From 2-12-FULL-60-25 sp964638165 (GTDB lineage Bacteria; Patescibacteriota; Patescibacteriia; 2-12-FULL-60-25): DNA of 6,581 bases. Position 1 is the first letter of the stretch. Each line of letters opens with the position of its first letter. Both the position numbers and the translations under genes were made by a program. The notes under the pieces are model-generated. The model searched no databases, was not told the origin of the DNA, and saw nothing but the letters and a program-made list of their open reading frames with translations. The DNA lies in contig CAZWYJ010000064.1 in the NCBI GenBank assembly GCA_964638165.1, positions 1-6,581 on the forward strand, read 5' to 3'. Below, piece after piece: positions 1-6,121 of this stretch.

Positions 1-1114
1 AAATGCCTTGAAGCGAAAGGATGAAGCGCCAGCCTTCCTGATACTGGAGAATGATTTGAATACCAACCCACGTGAGGAGGATTCCAAGCGTGGTCCCGAC
101 GATTCCGCCGATCGTCGTAAGTAAGACGGCTTCCATGATAAATTGCGCGCGGATATCCCCCTGCTTTGCCCCGATGGATTTGCGCAAACCGATTTCCCGC
201 GTGCGTTCCGTAACGGAGACGTACATGATATTCATGATCCCGATTCCGCCCACGATGAGCGAGATGGCGGCCACGGCCGTGAGGAATAACTGCAGAACCT
301 GCGTTATCTGTTCCGTCATTTCTACAGTCTCCTCCTGCGTGATCACTCGAAAATCATCCTTATTTGGATCATCAATATTATGCAGGTCACGAACGATCTC
401 CTGTGTCCGCGCAACGGCTTCCGGGGCGGGTATTGTCGGCTTGATGATGAACTCCATGATCGTCTCCATCCCGAACGCATCCATGGCTGAGGTATAAGGG
501 ATGTAGATTGTCTTGTCCATGTCCTGAAGAAAGCGCGTCCCCACTTTTTCCGTTACGCCGATGACACGATAATTAAGCGTGCCGATTTTTACGGACTTGC
601 CCACGGGCTCATCAGACCCGAATAAACGACGCGTGACCTCGGATCCGAGCACCGCGACACGGGCACGAGAGTCAACATCATCCTTCGTAAAAAATGCACC
701 GGAAGTCATGGCCATGTCGTAAAGCGCTGGCTCATCCTCCCCCGTCGCCCAAACGGAAATAGCCATCGTCTGGCCATTGGCCGTGGCCTCGTCCTGTTTC
801 ATGATGATGCCGACCATGTATTCAATCCATGGTTGGCGCTTAAGTGCCTTGTAATCCCTTTCCTTCATGACTTCTCGCGGAATCATGGTGACAGCCCCCT
901 CCTTATCGAGCGGCTGGCCACTCTCCACGAAAATGAGGTTGGAGCCAAAAGAGTTGATCTGATCAATGATATAGAAACGGGCGGATTGTCCAATGGAAAG
1001 CACGAGGATCACGGATGCGATGCCAATCACGATTCCAAGCATCGAAAGAAGCGTGCGTCCGAGCGTACGCTGCAGACTTCCGACTGAAACAGCTATGAGA
1101 TCGCGGATCTGCAT
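1..1114 (-). CDS. MacB/FtsX-type ABC transporter permease (C-terminus cut by window edge)
   Basis: Membrane subunit of a MacB/LolC-type ABC exporter, a family that couples cytoplasmic ATP hydrolysis to movements of an extracytoplasmic domain. I translated it by hand from the ATG at 1114; it stays open to position 1 and gives 371 residues. A first membrane helix lies at about 22-42 (LLSMLGIVIGIASVILVLSI). A large extracytoplasmic MacB_PCD-like domain follows to about 265, containing the segment AVLGSEVTRRLFG. A second helix runs at about 272-297, and a third at about 327-352. The family hallmark GGIGIMNIMYVSVTERTREI, followed by GLRKSIGAK, is at 289-317. Family members are usually about 400 residues, so only the last helix and tail should be missing. 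It is the last visible gene of the operon and starts 5 nt after the ATPase stop with no Shine-Dalgarno sequence, so translation is probably coupled. The family call is secure; the substrate cannot be read from the sequence. Confidence 0.95.
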   Translation of the reverse strand, partial: MQIRDLIAVSVGSLQRTLGRTLLSMLGIVIGIASVILVLSIGQSARFYIIDQINSFGSNLIFVESGQPLDKEGAVTMIPREVMKERDYKALKRQPWIEYMVGIIMKQDEATANGQTMAISVWATGEDEPALYDMAMTSGAFFTKDDVDSRARVAVLGSEVTRRLFGSDEPVGKSVKIGTLNYRVIGVTEKVGTRFLQDMDKTIYIPYTSAMDAFGMETIMEFIIKPTIPAPEAVARTQEIVRDLHNIDDPNKDDFRVITQEETVEMTEQITQVLQLFLTAVAAISLIVGGIGIMNIMYVSVTERTREIGLRKSIGAKQGDIRAQFIMEAVLLTTIGGIVGTTLGILLTWVGIQIILQYQEGWRFILSLQGI

Positions 1115-1119
1115 AGTGT

Positions 1120-1845
1120 CTATTTAAGAATATGTCCGCTATCCGGGCGACGGCGTTGAGTAACCTGTTTATCCGATTCAATGAGCCCGTCATGGATTTT
1201 AACGATACGCTCGCCGTATTCCGCGGTATAGGATTCGTGCGTCACAAGGATAACGGTGTGCCCATGGTGTTCATTGAGATGATAGAGGATATCCATGACT
1301 TGCTTGCCCGATTTCGAATCCAAATTTCCCGTAGGCTCATCAGCGAGAATAACATCCGGTTTTCGGATAAGCGCCCGGGCGATCGCCACACGTTGACGTT
1401 CTCCGCCGGAGAGCTGATTCGAAAGGTTATTGACGCGATGCCCCAATCCGACGGCCTCGATTGCATCCATAGCCATGGCGTCTCTCTTTGAAAGCGGAAC
1501 GTCGGAATAGAGGAGAGGGAGTTTAACATTCTCAAGAACCGAGGTCTTCGGGAGGAGGTTAAAAGTCTGAAAGATGAATCCGATGTTTTCTCCTCGTGTT
1601 TTCGCGAGCGCATCATCATCGAGCTTTGAGACATCTCGTCCATTAAACTCGTACAATCCGCTTGTTGATGTATCCAGAAATCCCAGAATATTCATGAGCG
1701 TGGATTTTCCGGAACCGGAGGGTCCCATGATGGAAACGAACTGAGATTTGGGGATTGCTAATGATACGCCATGCAGAACGCTCGTCACGATGCCGTCGTT
1801 TTCGTACTCCTTTGTAATATCAACGAGCTTGATGACATTTTCCAT
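1120..1845 (-). CDS. ABC transporter ATP-binding protein, MacB/LolD type
   Basis: Cytoplasmic ATPase that powers the adjacent permease. The 241-residue protein has every ABC motif in order: Walker A GPSGSGKST at 41-49, Q-loop Gln93 in FIFQTFNLLP, signature LSGGERQRVAIARAL at 145-159, Walker B VILADE at 165-170, D-loop GNLDS at 173-177 and the switch His203 in LVTHE. The sequence closely resembles the LolD/MacB/YknY branch, which normally pairs with MacB/FtsX permeases like the one downstream. I chose the ATG at 1845 because it begins the usual family start (MENVIKLVDITKEY) and lies 1 nt after the adaptor stop; an upstream start at 1887 would add 14 residues lying over the adaptor's 3' end. 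The charged tail after 222 (KQVTQRRRPDSGH) is longer than the minimal fold. No Shine-Dalgarno sequence is visible, so coupling to the upstream gene is likely. The cargo is unknown. Confidence 0.96.
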   Translation of the reverse strand: MENVIKLVDITKEYENDGIVTSVLHGVSLAIPKSQFVSIMGPSGSGKSTLMNILGFLDTSTSGLYEFNGRDVSKLDDDALAKTRGENIGFIFQTFNLLPKTSVLENVKLPLLYSDVPLSKRDAMAMDAIEAVGLGHRVNNLSNQLSGGERQRVAIARALIRKPDVILADEPTGNLDSKSGKQVMDILYHLNEHHGHTVILVTHESYTAEYGERIVKIHDGLIESDKQVTQRRRPDSGHILK

Positions 1846-1846
1846 G

Positions 1847-3691
1847 CTATTTTGCTTTTTCAGATACGATGATTGTTTGCCCCTCACTCAATCCGTCAAT
1901 AACTTCCACTCTTCCTTCATCCCCTCGCAATCCAAGCTTCACGATCTTTTCGACCGGCTTTTTCCCCTCCAGCACCCGAACGGTTTGAACGCCGCTTTCC
2001 TGATCCGTTTTTACCGCTCGCATCGGGATGACGATGGTCTGATCCGCTTTTGCGGTAAGGATCGTTACGTTCGAAGTCATACCGGGCTTGAATTCCATTC
2101 CATCTTGAGGCTCCAACTGAATACGCGATTTATAGTAAACAGCGTCTTGCACAACGGTTTGGTCAGGATCTTCGGAGACGACAGCGCCATTAAAGACAAC
2201 GCTATCTCCGTATGCATCGAGTGTAATCGTCGCAGATTGACCAAGGTTCACTTTCGCGACATCGGCTTCCGGTAAGAGAATCTCAATATCGTACTCGTTC
2301 GTTCCGACCATTTTAATAACGGGCGTATTCGCCGTAATCTGTTCACCAAGCTCAGGAACAATTTCGGAAATAATGCCATCCACGGGTGCCACGATTTGCG
2401 CCTTCTTAACATTCACTTGAGCCTGCTCGTACCCCGCCCGCGCATCAATAAGCGTGGCGCGTAGTGGAGCAAGATCCACGGCTCGCGGACCGATCCGTTT
2501 AAGCTCCAGGGCGGCTTGCGACGCTTCGAGGGACGCCTTTGCAATCGCGATCGAGGATTCCGCATTCTTGACCTGTGTCTCTGCGTTTGATTTTGCCGTT
2601 TCAAGATTTAGAACTGCAGTTTCGTAGGCATTTTGATACGTATCCGAATCAGACGTCTTTCCGAGTTTCGCATTGGTGTATGTTTGAACACTCGTTTCAA
2701 CGGAAGATTTTTGTGTGGAAATGAGCGTTCGATCCGCATCAATGGTCGCTTTCTTCGTTGTTAACTGCGCTTCCGTTAATGACGAACCCGCGATAGAGGT
2801 CGAGAGGACTTTTTGAACATCTGTCAAAAACGTCTGCGAGGCGAGGAGTGCGTTTTTGACGCTTTCCGTCGCATCGAGAATAGCGCTCTCTTCGGAAGAT
2901 CCGCTTAAAGCCCTCACCCTTGCTTCCGCCGTATTCTTTGCGTTTTTTGCGGCTCGAAAAGAAAGCTCTGCGGTTGGCATGGCCTTGCTATCGTAGAGGC
3001 CGAGTAACTGCTTATACGTGGAATTCGTGGCCGTATCATCCACGCCGACAATGGCGTCACCATCCGTGAGTGCGGTTTGGAGGGGACCGAGTGAAGAAAG
3101 AAGTGCGAGTCGAACATTCGTCAAGGCATTGGCAATCGTCTGCTGATTCGTCGTCCCCACGTTTGCAATATTATCTTCCGCTGTTTTGACGGCTAATTCT
3201 GCATTCTTTATGGCATTTGCCGACGAAATTTTGGTGTTCTCAAGATCAATGAGCGACTTGTCGTAAGACGCCTGTGCTTTTAAGACATCTGCCTCAGATA
3301 CGCGAATGGACTGTTCCGTCTCCCCCGCTTCACGTAAACGAAGATTCGCTTCCGCTGTCGCAACATTCGCTCCCGCTCTTCGAAGAGCAAACATCAAATC
3401 ATCATTACCAAGTTGGGCGATGATTTCACCTACTTTGACCTCGTCTCCGACGCTTTTTTCGACTGATGTGAGCTTCCCGGATGCCTCAAATGAGAGCTCG
3501 ATACGCTGAGCCGGCTTCATCTCTCCCGTGACTTCAACCGTGCGAACGAGATCTCGGCGAACAACGAGGTCTGTTTCGTACAAGTCATTCTGACTCGAAC
3601 GTAAGCTATTCGCCCACCAGAGACCTATAACGAGAAGGATGGCGACGATGACGTAGGTTCGCTTTTTCTTAAGGAATAACGGGAGCTTCAT
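1847..3691 (-). CDS. HlyD/MacA-family membrane-anchored efflux adaptor with an unusually long helical insert
   Basis: Membrane-fusion/adaptor subunit expected to sit on the outer face of the cytoplasmic membrane beside the MacB-like permease. It has 614 residues. A basic N-terminus (KKKR, 8-11) precedes one membrane helix at about 13-27. The first lipoyl half is at about 61-97 (ASGKLTSVEKSVGDEVKVGE) and the second at about 431-462 (IVAPVDGIISEIVPELGE). Beta-barrel and membrane-proximal domains follow, with KPGMTSNVTI at 535-544, VIPMRAV at 554-560 and a C-terminal LSEGQTIIVS. Between the lipoyl halves lie about 330 residues, mostly Ala/Glu/Lys-rich helix suited to a coiled coil, interrupted at about 190-330 by a region with a Gly/Asp segment (TDGDAIVGVDD, 209-219). 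MacA-like adaptors are usually nearer 370-400 residues. The start overlaps the upstream stop by 4 nt (ATGA). Ala-rich composition and the distinct insert could weaken homology searches. The class is secure; partner and cargo are inferred from neighbours. Confidence 0.92.
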   Translation of the reverse strand: MKLPLFLKKKRTYVIVAILLVIGLWWANSLRSSQNDLYETDLVVRRDLVRTVEVTGEMKPAQRIELSFEASGKLTSVEKSVGDEVKVGEIIAQLGNDDLMFALRRAGANVATAEANLRLREAGETEQSIRVSEADVLKAQASYDKSLIDLENTKISSANAIKNAELAVKTAEDNIANVGTTNQQTIANALTNVRLALLSSLGPLQTALTDGDAIVGVDDTATNSTYKQLLGLYDSKAMPTAELSFRAAKNAKNTAEARVRALSGSSEESAILDATESVKNALLASQTFLTDVQKVLSTSIAGSSLTEAQLTTKKATIDADRTLISTQKSSVETSVQTYTNAKLGKTSDSDTYQNAYETAVLNLETAKSNAETQVKNAESSIAIAKASLEASQAALELKRIGPRAVDLAPLRATLIDARAGYEQAQVNVKKAQIVAPVDGIISEIVPELGEQITANTPVIKMVGTNEYDIEILLPEADVAKVNLGQSATITLDAYGDSVVFNGAVVSEDPDQTVVQDAVYYKSRIQLEPQDGMEFKPGMTSNVTILTAKADQTIVIPMRAVKTDQESGVQTVRVLEGKKPVEKIVKLGLRGDEGRVEVIDGLSEGQTIIVSEKAK

Positions 3692-3918
3692 ATGGATTTT
3701 GAGATGGAGGCGATTGCGGAATTCATGTGTGAAATCATTTCTTTCAATTCACGCGACGGGATAAGCATGAGTTTTTGTCCATGCCGCATCATCATAAAAA
3801 CATCCCCTTTTTTTAGGCGTAAAGATTCTCGCAGGGCTTTTGGGATCACGATTTGCCCGCGTTCACCCAGCACGGTTGTTCCGCAAATTTCAGGCGGTTC
3901 GCACGCAGGTTCTTTCAT
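3688..3918 (-). CDS. AbrB/MazE-type (SpoVT-AbrB domain) DNA-binding protein
   Basis: Small protein of 76 residues with one swapped-hairpin AbrB-like DNA-binding domain at about 12-55. The characteristic pattern GERGQIVIPKALRESLRLKK is at 18-37, followed by GDVF and a second strand pair ending KLMLIP. A short helical tail (55-76) has no match to a known toxin-binding region that I recognise. These proteins act as dimers: some are transition-state regulators, others are antitoxins. No toxin gene (MazF or PIN type) is next to it here. Instead it is the first gene of a transport operon and overlaps the adaptor start by 4 nt, which favours a local regulator. The start at 3918 follows a near-consensus promoter, with the -10 box ending 11 nt upstream, so the leader is only a few nucleotides and has no Shine-Dalgarno sequence. 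Autoregulation through the repeats over its promoter is inferred. Confidence 0.9.
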   Translation of the reverse strand: MKEPACEPPEICGTTVLGERGQIVIPKALRESLRLKKGDVFMMMRHGQKLMLIPSRELKEMISHMNSAIASISKSI

Positions 3919-3919
3919 A

Positions 3920-3946
3920 GGTATGTAAAATCATACATTTCATACC
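3920..3946. promoter_or_regulatory. candidate operator: nested inverted repeats over the abrB-operon -10 box
   Basis: Seen directly: an outer inverted repeat GGTATG (3920-3925) / CATACC (3941-3946), an inner one ATGTA (3923-3927) / TACAT (3934-3938), and a direct repeat TCATAC at 3931 and 3940, nine bases apart. The repeats cover the -10 box and the probable transcription start. A dimeric AbrB-like protein bound here would block the promoter, so autorepression is a reasonable inference. AT-rich promoters can produce such symmetry by chance, so confidence is moderate. Confidence 0.45.
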
Positions 3947-3958
3947 GATTTTTGTCAA
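3930..3958 (-). promoter_or_regulatory. sigma70-type promoter of the abrB-adaptor-ABC operon
   Basis: Read on the minus strand: TTGACA (3953-3958), a spacer of exactly 17 nt, then TATGAT (3930-3935). The -35 box is a perfect consensus match and the -10 box matches at five of six positions. The -35 box overlaps the TGA stop of pgi (3955-3957), so the operon promoter is built into the end of the preceding gene with no terminator between them. Read-through from pgi is therefore also possible. Confidence 0.8.
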
Positions 3959-5283
3959 CCCTTCTTTTCCACAAGACCTAGCCGACTCTTCATGATCTTC
4001 TTTGAGAGCTCCACCCCAGGCTGATCGTACGCATCAACATCAAAGAGCTCTCCGAGCATAGCTACGCTGATTTGCATGGTCATGAAAAACTCACCAAGAC
4101 TCTCCGGATCAAGATCATCCAGAACCATAGTGGCGTTTGGCCTCTTCTGTACGCGGAGCGCCTCGGCCGTGGCAATGCGTTCCGTGGCACGAATTAAGCC
4201 CAGAGAAAGATGGGAGTACGCGCAAAGAGACGGGTCATGTTCTTGCGGGGTGATGATTTCGGTTTCGTGCTTCTTCGTATCAATAAATGTCACCAATTTA
4301 TCAAGCGGACCTTCGGCATAGAGCTGAAGCTGGGAATGTTGGTCCTCCGGGCCCATGGCGGCGATTGGCGTAATGCCACGGTGGACGACTTTTCCGGAAC
4401 GATCCTTTTCCTTTCCGAGGCTCTCTGCCACGAGTTGTCGAATCCATCGCATGCACTCTTCGAGCCGTCGCCGATAGGCCATGTACACGTGGATGCGACG
4501 CTTACCCTTCTCGGCGTGAATAAACTGAACCCCGGCCATACGACATGCCACGCCCTCACTCACATCCGAATCCGTAAACGAAACGACGGCGCGCGTGGCT
4601 CCGCGAAGGAGTGCTCCGACATCAATCCCCCCGACGATCGCTGGAAAAAGTCCTGCGGCCGTGAGCACGGAAAATCGTCCTCCCACGTTCTGCGGAATGG
4701 AGAGATGTCCGTATCCGTTCCGACGCGCGAGAGCAACGAGTAGGCCGTGTTCAGGATCCGTCGTGACAATGATTCTCTCGGCATAGTGGCGCTCACCGAC
4801 TTTCCGAATGAGTCTGTCGCGCAATACGCTGAAGACGGACATGGGCTCAATCGTTGAACCTGATTTGCTCACGACATTGAGAACGGTTCGCCTAAAATCG
4901 AGCGTCGAGAGGAGGTCGGTCAATTCATCCGGATCCGTTGTTGAGCCGGTAAAGTGCACGCGCATGGCCCGATGTCCTTTTGGCCGACAGGCCTTGAGAA
5001 TTGCACGCGCTCCGAGATCCGATCCCCCGATGCCGATCACGACCAGATCCGTGCATGTTGCGGGGATGTCCGAGTAGACTTTTTGAATTTCCAGAAGAGC
5101 TTCTTCGTCTTTTGGAAGGAGAAGGAAGCCTTGTATCCCCTTTTTTGCATCCCGAAGAACAGCCTCACGTGCCTTCCGAAGCTGTGGATGTATTTTCCGC
5201 CACTCTAAAAGTGTCACGCCGTTTTTCCCAACATGAGACGAAAACATATTTTCGTCGTCATAACGAAGTTTGCCCCTTTGCAT
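3955..5283 (-). CDS. pgi: glucose-6-phosphate isomerase, complete copy
   Basis: Cytoplasmic enzyme interconverting glucose 6-phosphate and fructose 6-phosphate. The 442-residue length fits the short bacterial form (about 440-450 residues; the E. coli type is about 550). The first sugar-phosphate isomerase domain shows VVIGIGGSDLGARAI at 81-95 and the phosphate-binding VVSKSGSTIEPMS at 137-149. Family signature 1 is at 199-214 (NVGGRFSVLTAAGLFP) and signature 2 at 411-429 (GELFDVDAYDQPGVELSKK). Probable catalytic residues are Glu287 in QLVAESLGK, His316 in GPEDQHSQLQ and Lys428 in ELSKK, all present, so it should be active. I chose the ATG at 5283 rather than the GTG at 5301: the GTG start would place the -10 box inside the coding region, and the second pgi copy begins at the same MQRGK. 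It lies 33 nt after the unknown gene's stop and has its own -10 box, so it can be transcribed alone or by read-through. Confidence 0.97.
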   Translation of the reverse strand: MQRGKLRYDDENMFSSHVGKNGVTLLEWRKIHPQLRKAREAVLRDAKKGIQGFLLLPKDEEALLEIQKVYSDIPATCTDLVVIGIGGSDLGARAILKACRPKGHRAMRVHFTGSTTDPDELTDLLSTLDFRRTVLNVVSKSGSTIEPMSVFSVLRDRLIRKVGERHYAERIIVTTDPEHGLLVALARRNGYGHLSIPQNVGGRFSVLTAAGLFPAIVGGIDVGALLRGATRAVVSFTDSDVSEGVACRMAGVQFIHAEKGKRRIHVYMAYRRRLEECMRWIRQLVAESLGKEKDRSGKVVHRGITPIAAMGPEDQHSQLQLYAEGPLDKLVTFIDTKKHETEIITPQEHDPSLCAYSHLSLGLIRATERIATAEALRVQKRPNATMVLDDLDPESLGEFFMTMQISVAMLGELFDVDAYDQPGVELSKKIMKSRLGLVEKKG

Positions 5284-5297
5284 GAGTGTAGTATAGC
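4891..5297 (-). repeat. left arm of the inverted pgi duplication
   Basis: This stretch is the reverse-complement partner of 6175-6581, aligned without gaps over 407 bp. It covers the -10 box, the start and codons 1-131 of the complete pgi. Identity in the coding part is about 83% by hand count. Similarity stops upstream of the -10 box; the inner limit at 4891 is set only by the window edge on the other arm. Confidence 0.85.
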
Positions 5298-5319
5298 GCA
5301 CAAAAGAGCCGGATGCCTA
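5290..5319 (-). promoter_or_regulatory. pgi promoter placed for a leaderless transcript
   Basis: On the minus strand, TATACT (5290-5295) ends 6 nt before the pgi ATG at 5283. Transcription normally starts about 7 nt after the -10 box, which here is the A of the start codon, so the mRNA should be leaderless. The best -35 candidate is TAGGCA (5314-5319) with an 18-nt spacer, matching the consensus at four of six positions and overlapping the stop codon of the upstream gene. The same GCTATACTAC context precedes the other pgi copy. Confidence 0.55.
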
Positions 5320-5907
5320 CTTCACATCTTTTTGACGACGAATGACGTATCCGCTTGCATCAACGAAGCAACGGGAGTGATAAGAGAAATTTTCCGGCCC
5401 ATGAAGAACGATTGAACAGACCCCCATTCTAGATCCATCGGAAACCTTAAAGCCGAAATTGTGTATTCCGAGCTCCACGATCGCTCCCCATGCTGACTTT
5501 AACACGGAAGCGAGATGTGTATGATCTGCGGGGTAGAAGAGATGCAGGTTCATTTTGGCGATTTCACCTTTATAGTTCGTAAATTCAAGATCAACAGCAT
5601 ATGCCCCGTCAGGCACCGGGATGCTTTCGCCTAAATGGAGTTCTTGATTCGCGACGTTTTCAACAAGCTCCGCATACGCCTCCTTTGCATCTTTCCAACG
5701 CATCCATGCTTCATGATCATGTTTCATCCATCCTTCGACAGATCGTTTGGCCGTTTTGCGCATTTCTTGTTCAGCTTTCCATATACGCTCTACGGCATCC
5801 GCAAGTCGCTGTTGTAGCTCAGCCATCCTCTCTTCAAGGAGTTGCGGAGTTATGATATCTGCGCCGGATTCCGGGATATTCGGCGTAAGAGGCATTTGTT
5901 CCGACAT
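5317..5907 (-). CDS. hypothetical protein with N-terminal coiled coil and C-terminal alpha/beta region
   Basis: I do not recognise this family. The 196-residue protein has no signal peptide or membrane helix, so it is probably cytoplasmic. Residues 1-20 look disordered (Pro/Ser-rich). Residues about 22-90 are strongly helical and charged (LLEERMAELQQRLADAVERI), probably a coiled coil, with a Trp/His-rich stretch at 60-71 (WMKHDHEAWMRW). Residues 93-196 alternate predicted strands and a helix (AYAVDLEFTNYKGEIAKMNL), suggesting a small alpha/beta domain; Cys164 and Cys180 are its only cysteines. The ATG at 5907 is preferred because an extended -10 box ends 8 nt upstream. The longer in-frame opening to 6093 runs through the terminator and tRNA and is not credible. 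It precedes pgi on the same strand by 33 nt and sits inside the segment between the two pgi copies. A functional link to pgi is only positional. Confidence 0.75.
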   Translation of the reverse strand: MSEQMPLTPNIPESGADIITPQLLEERMAELQQRLADAVERIWKAEQEMRKTAKRSVEGWMKHDHEAWMRWKDAKEAYAELVENVANQELHLGESIPVPDGAYAVDLEFTNYKGEIAKMNLHLFYPADHTHLASVLKSAWGAIVELGIHNFGFKVSDGSRMGVCSIVLHGPENFSYHSRCFVDASGYVIRRQKDVK

Positions 5908-5915
5908 AAGATGCG

Positions 5916-5944
5916 AGTATAGCAAGAGAAGTAACTCGGGTAAA
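5916..5944 (-). promoter_or_regulatory. extended -10 promoter of the hypothetical gene
   Basis: On the minus strand, TGCTATACT (5916-5924) is an extended -10 element. With a 17-nt spacer the -35 hexamer is TTTACC (5939-5944), a four-of-six match that overlaps the T-tract of the tRNA terminator. The -10 box ends 8 nt before the ATG at 5907, so the transcript would have no leader or one of a nucleotide or two. Confidence 0.55.
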
Positions 5945-5976
5945 AACAAAAACGCCAGGATTTCTCCCAGCGTTTT
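5942..5976 (-). terminator. intrinsic terminator of tRNA-Gln with a GAAA tetraloop
   Basis: On the minus strand a 12-bp uninterrupted stem (arms 5965-5976 and 5949-5960, including two adjacent G-T wobble pairs) closes a GAAA loop (5961-5964). A T-rich tract follows (5942-5952, broken by one G). It begins 3 nt after the encoded CCA of the tRNA. The A-rich far arm gives a weak T-tract on the plus strand too, but no plus-strand gene ends here. Confidence 0.9.
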
Positions 5977-5979
5977 CAT

Positions 5980-6053
5980 TGGCTCGGGGACAGGGATTCG
6001 AACCCCGGTTACTTGGGCCAGAACCAAGCGTCCTACCACTAGACGATCCCCGA
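5980..6053 (-). tRNA. tRNA-Gln (anticodon CUG), CCA encoded
   Basis: Complete 74-nt cloverleaf read on the minus strand. The acceptor stem TCGGGGA/TCCCCGA has seven pairs, the D-arm is GTCT-AGTGGTA-GGAC, and the anticodon stem CTTGG/CCAAG encloses loop TTCTGGC with anticodon CTG. The variable loop TAAC has four bases. The T-arm is CGGGG-TTCGAAT-CCCTG, the discriminator is G and CCA is encoded. The U1-A72 pair and G73 are known glutamine tRNA identity features and agree with the anticodon. Base 37 is G instead of the more common A. With C34 it should read CAG only, so a UUG-anticodon partner must exist elsewhere. It has its own promoter and terminator and so forms a single-gene unit. Confidence 0.97.
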
Positions 6054-6064
6054 AAGCGTGCGGA

Positions 6065-6093
6065 ATCATATCGGATATTGAGGATTTTGTCAA
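6065..6093 (-). promoter_or_regulatory. consensus promoter of tRNA-Gln
   Basis: On the minus strand: TTGACA (6088-6093), a 17-nt spacer and TATGAT (6065-6070). The -10 box ends 11 nt before the tRNA 5' end, so the 5' leader is only about 4 nt. The segment after the -10 box (TCCGCAC) is GC-rich, as in growth-rate-controlled stable RNA promoters; that regulatory link is inference. It has the same two hexamers and spacing as the abrB operon promoter. Confidence 0.85.
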
Positions 6094-6121
6094 AAATATC
6101 TAGTGACGGGGGAATATTCCA

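Noticed and set aside
72..497. Plus-strand open frame of 141 codons opposite the permease
   Set aside because: It is the antisense of a conserved MacB-type coding region, has a low-complexity Ser/Arg/Ile composition and no start signals. The same applies to the other plus-strand frames over 833-5400.
1846..1887. 14-residue N-terminal extension of the ABC ATPase
   Set aside because: It overlaps the end of the adaptor gene, and the ATPase family normally begins at MENVIKL-like sequence one base after the adaptor stop.
3688..3918. Antitoxin of a toxin-antitoxin pair
   Set aside because: The neighbouring genes are pgi and an efflux adaptor; no toxin-sized frame adjoins it on either strand, so the regulator reading is preferred.
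5284..5301. GTG start giving pgi six more residues (MRYTTL)
   Set aside because: Those codons are the -10 box itself, and the second pgi copy has no equivalent start codon in that place; MQRGK is conserved in both.
6068..6078. Inverted repeat ATATC-G-GATAT over the tRNA -10 region
   Set aside because: It is short and AT-rich, inside a promoter where such symmetry is common; there is no second copy and no regulator to link it to.
5908..6093. N-terminal extension of the hypothetical protein by 62 residues, which would include a hydrophobic stretch
   Set aside because: The extension is a translation of the tRNA-Gln gene and its terminator. The ATG at 5907 has its own -10 box, so the apparent membrane segment is an artefact.
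6111..6120. Perfect palindrome GGAATATTCC
   Set aside because: It is only 10 bp, occurs once in the places I checked, and does not sit at a defined position relative to either promoter, so chance is adequate.
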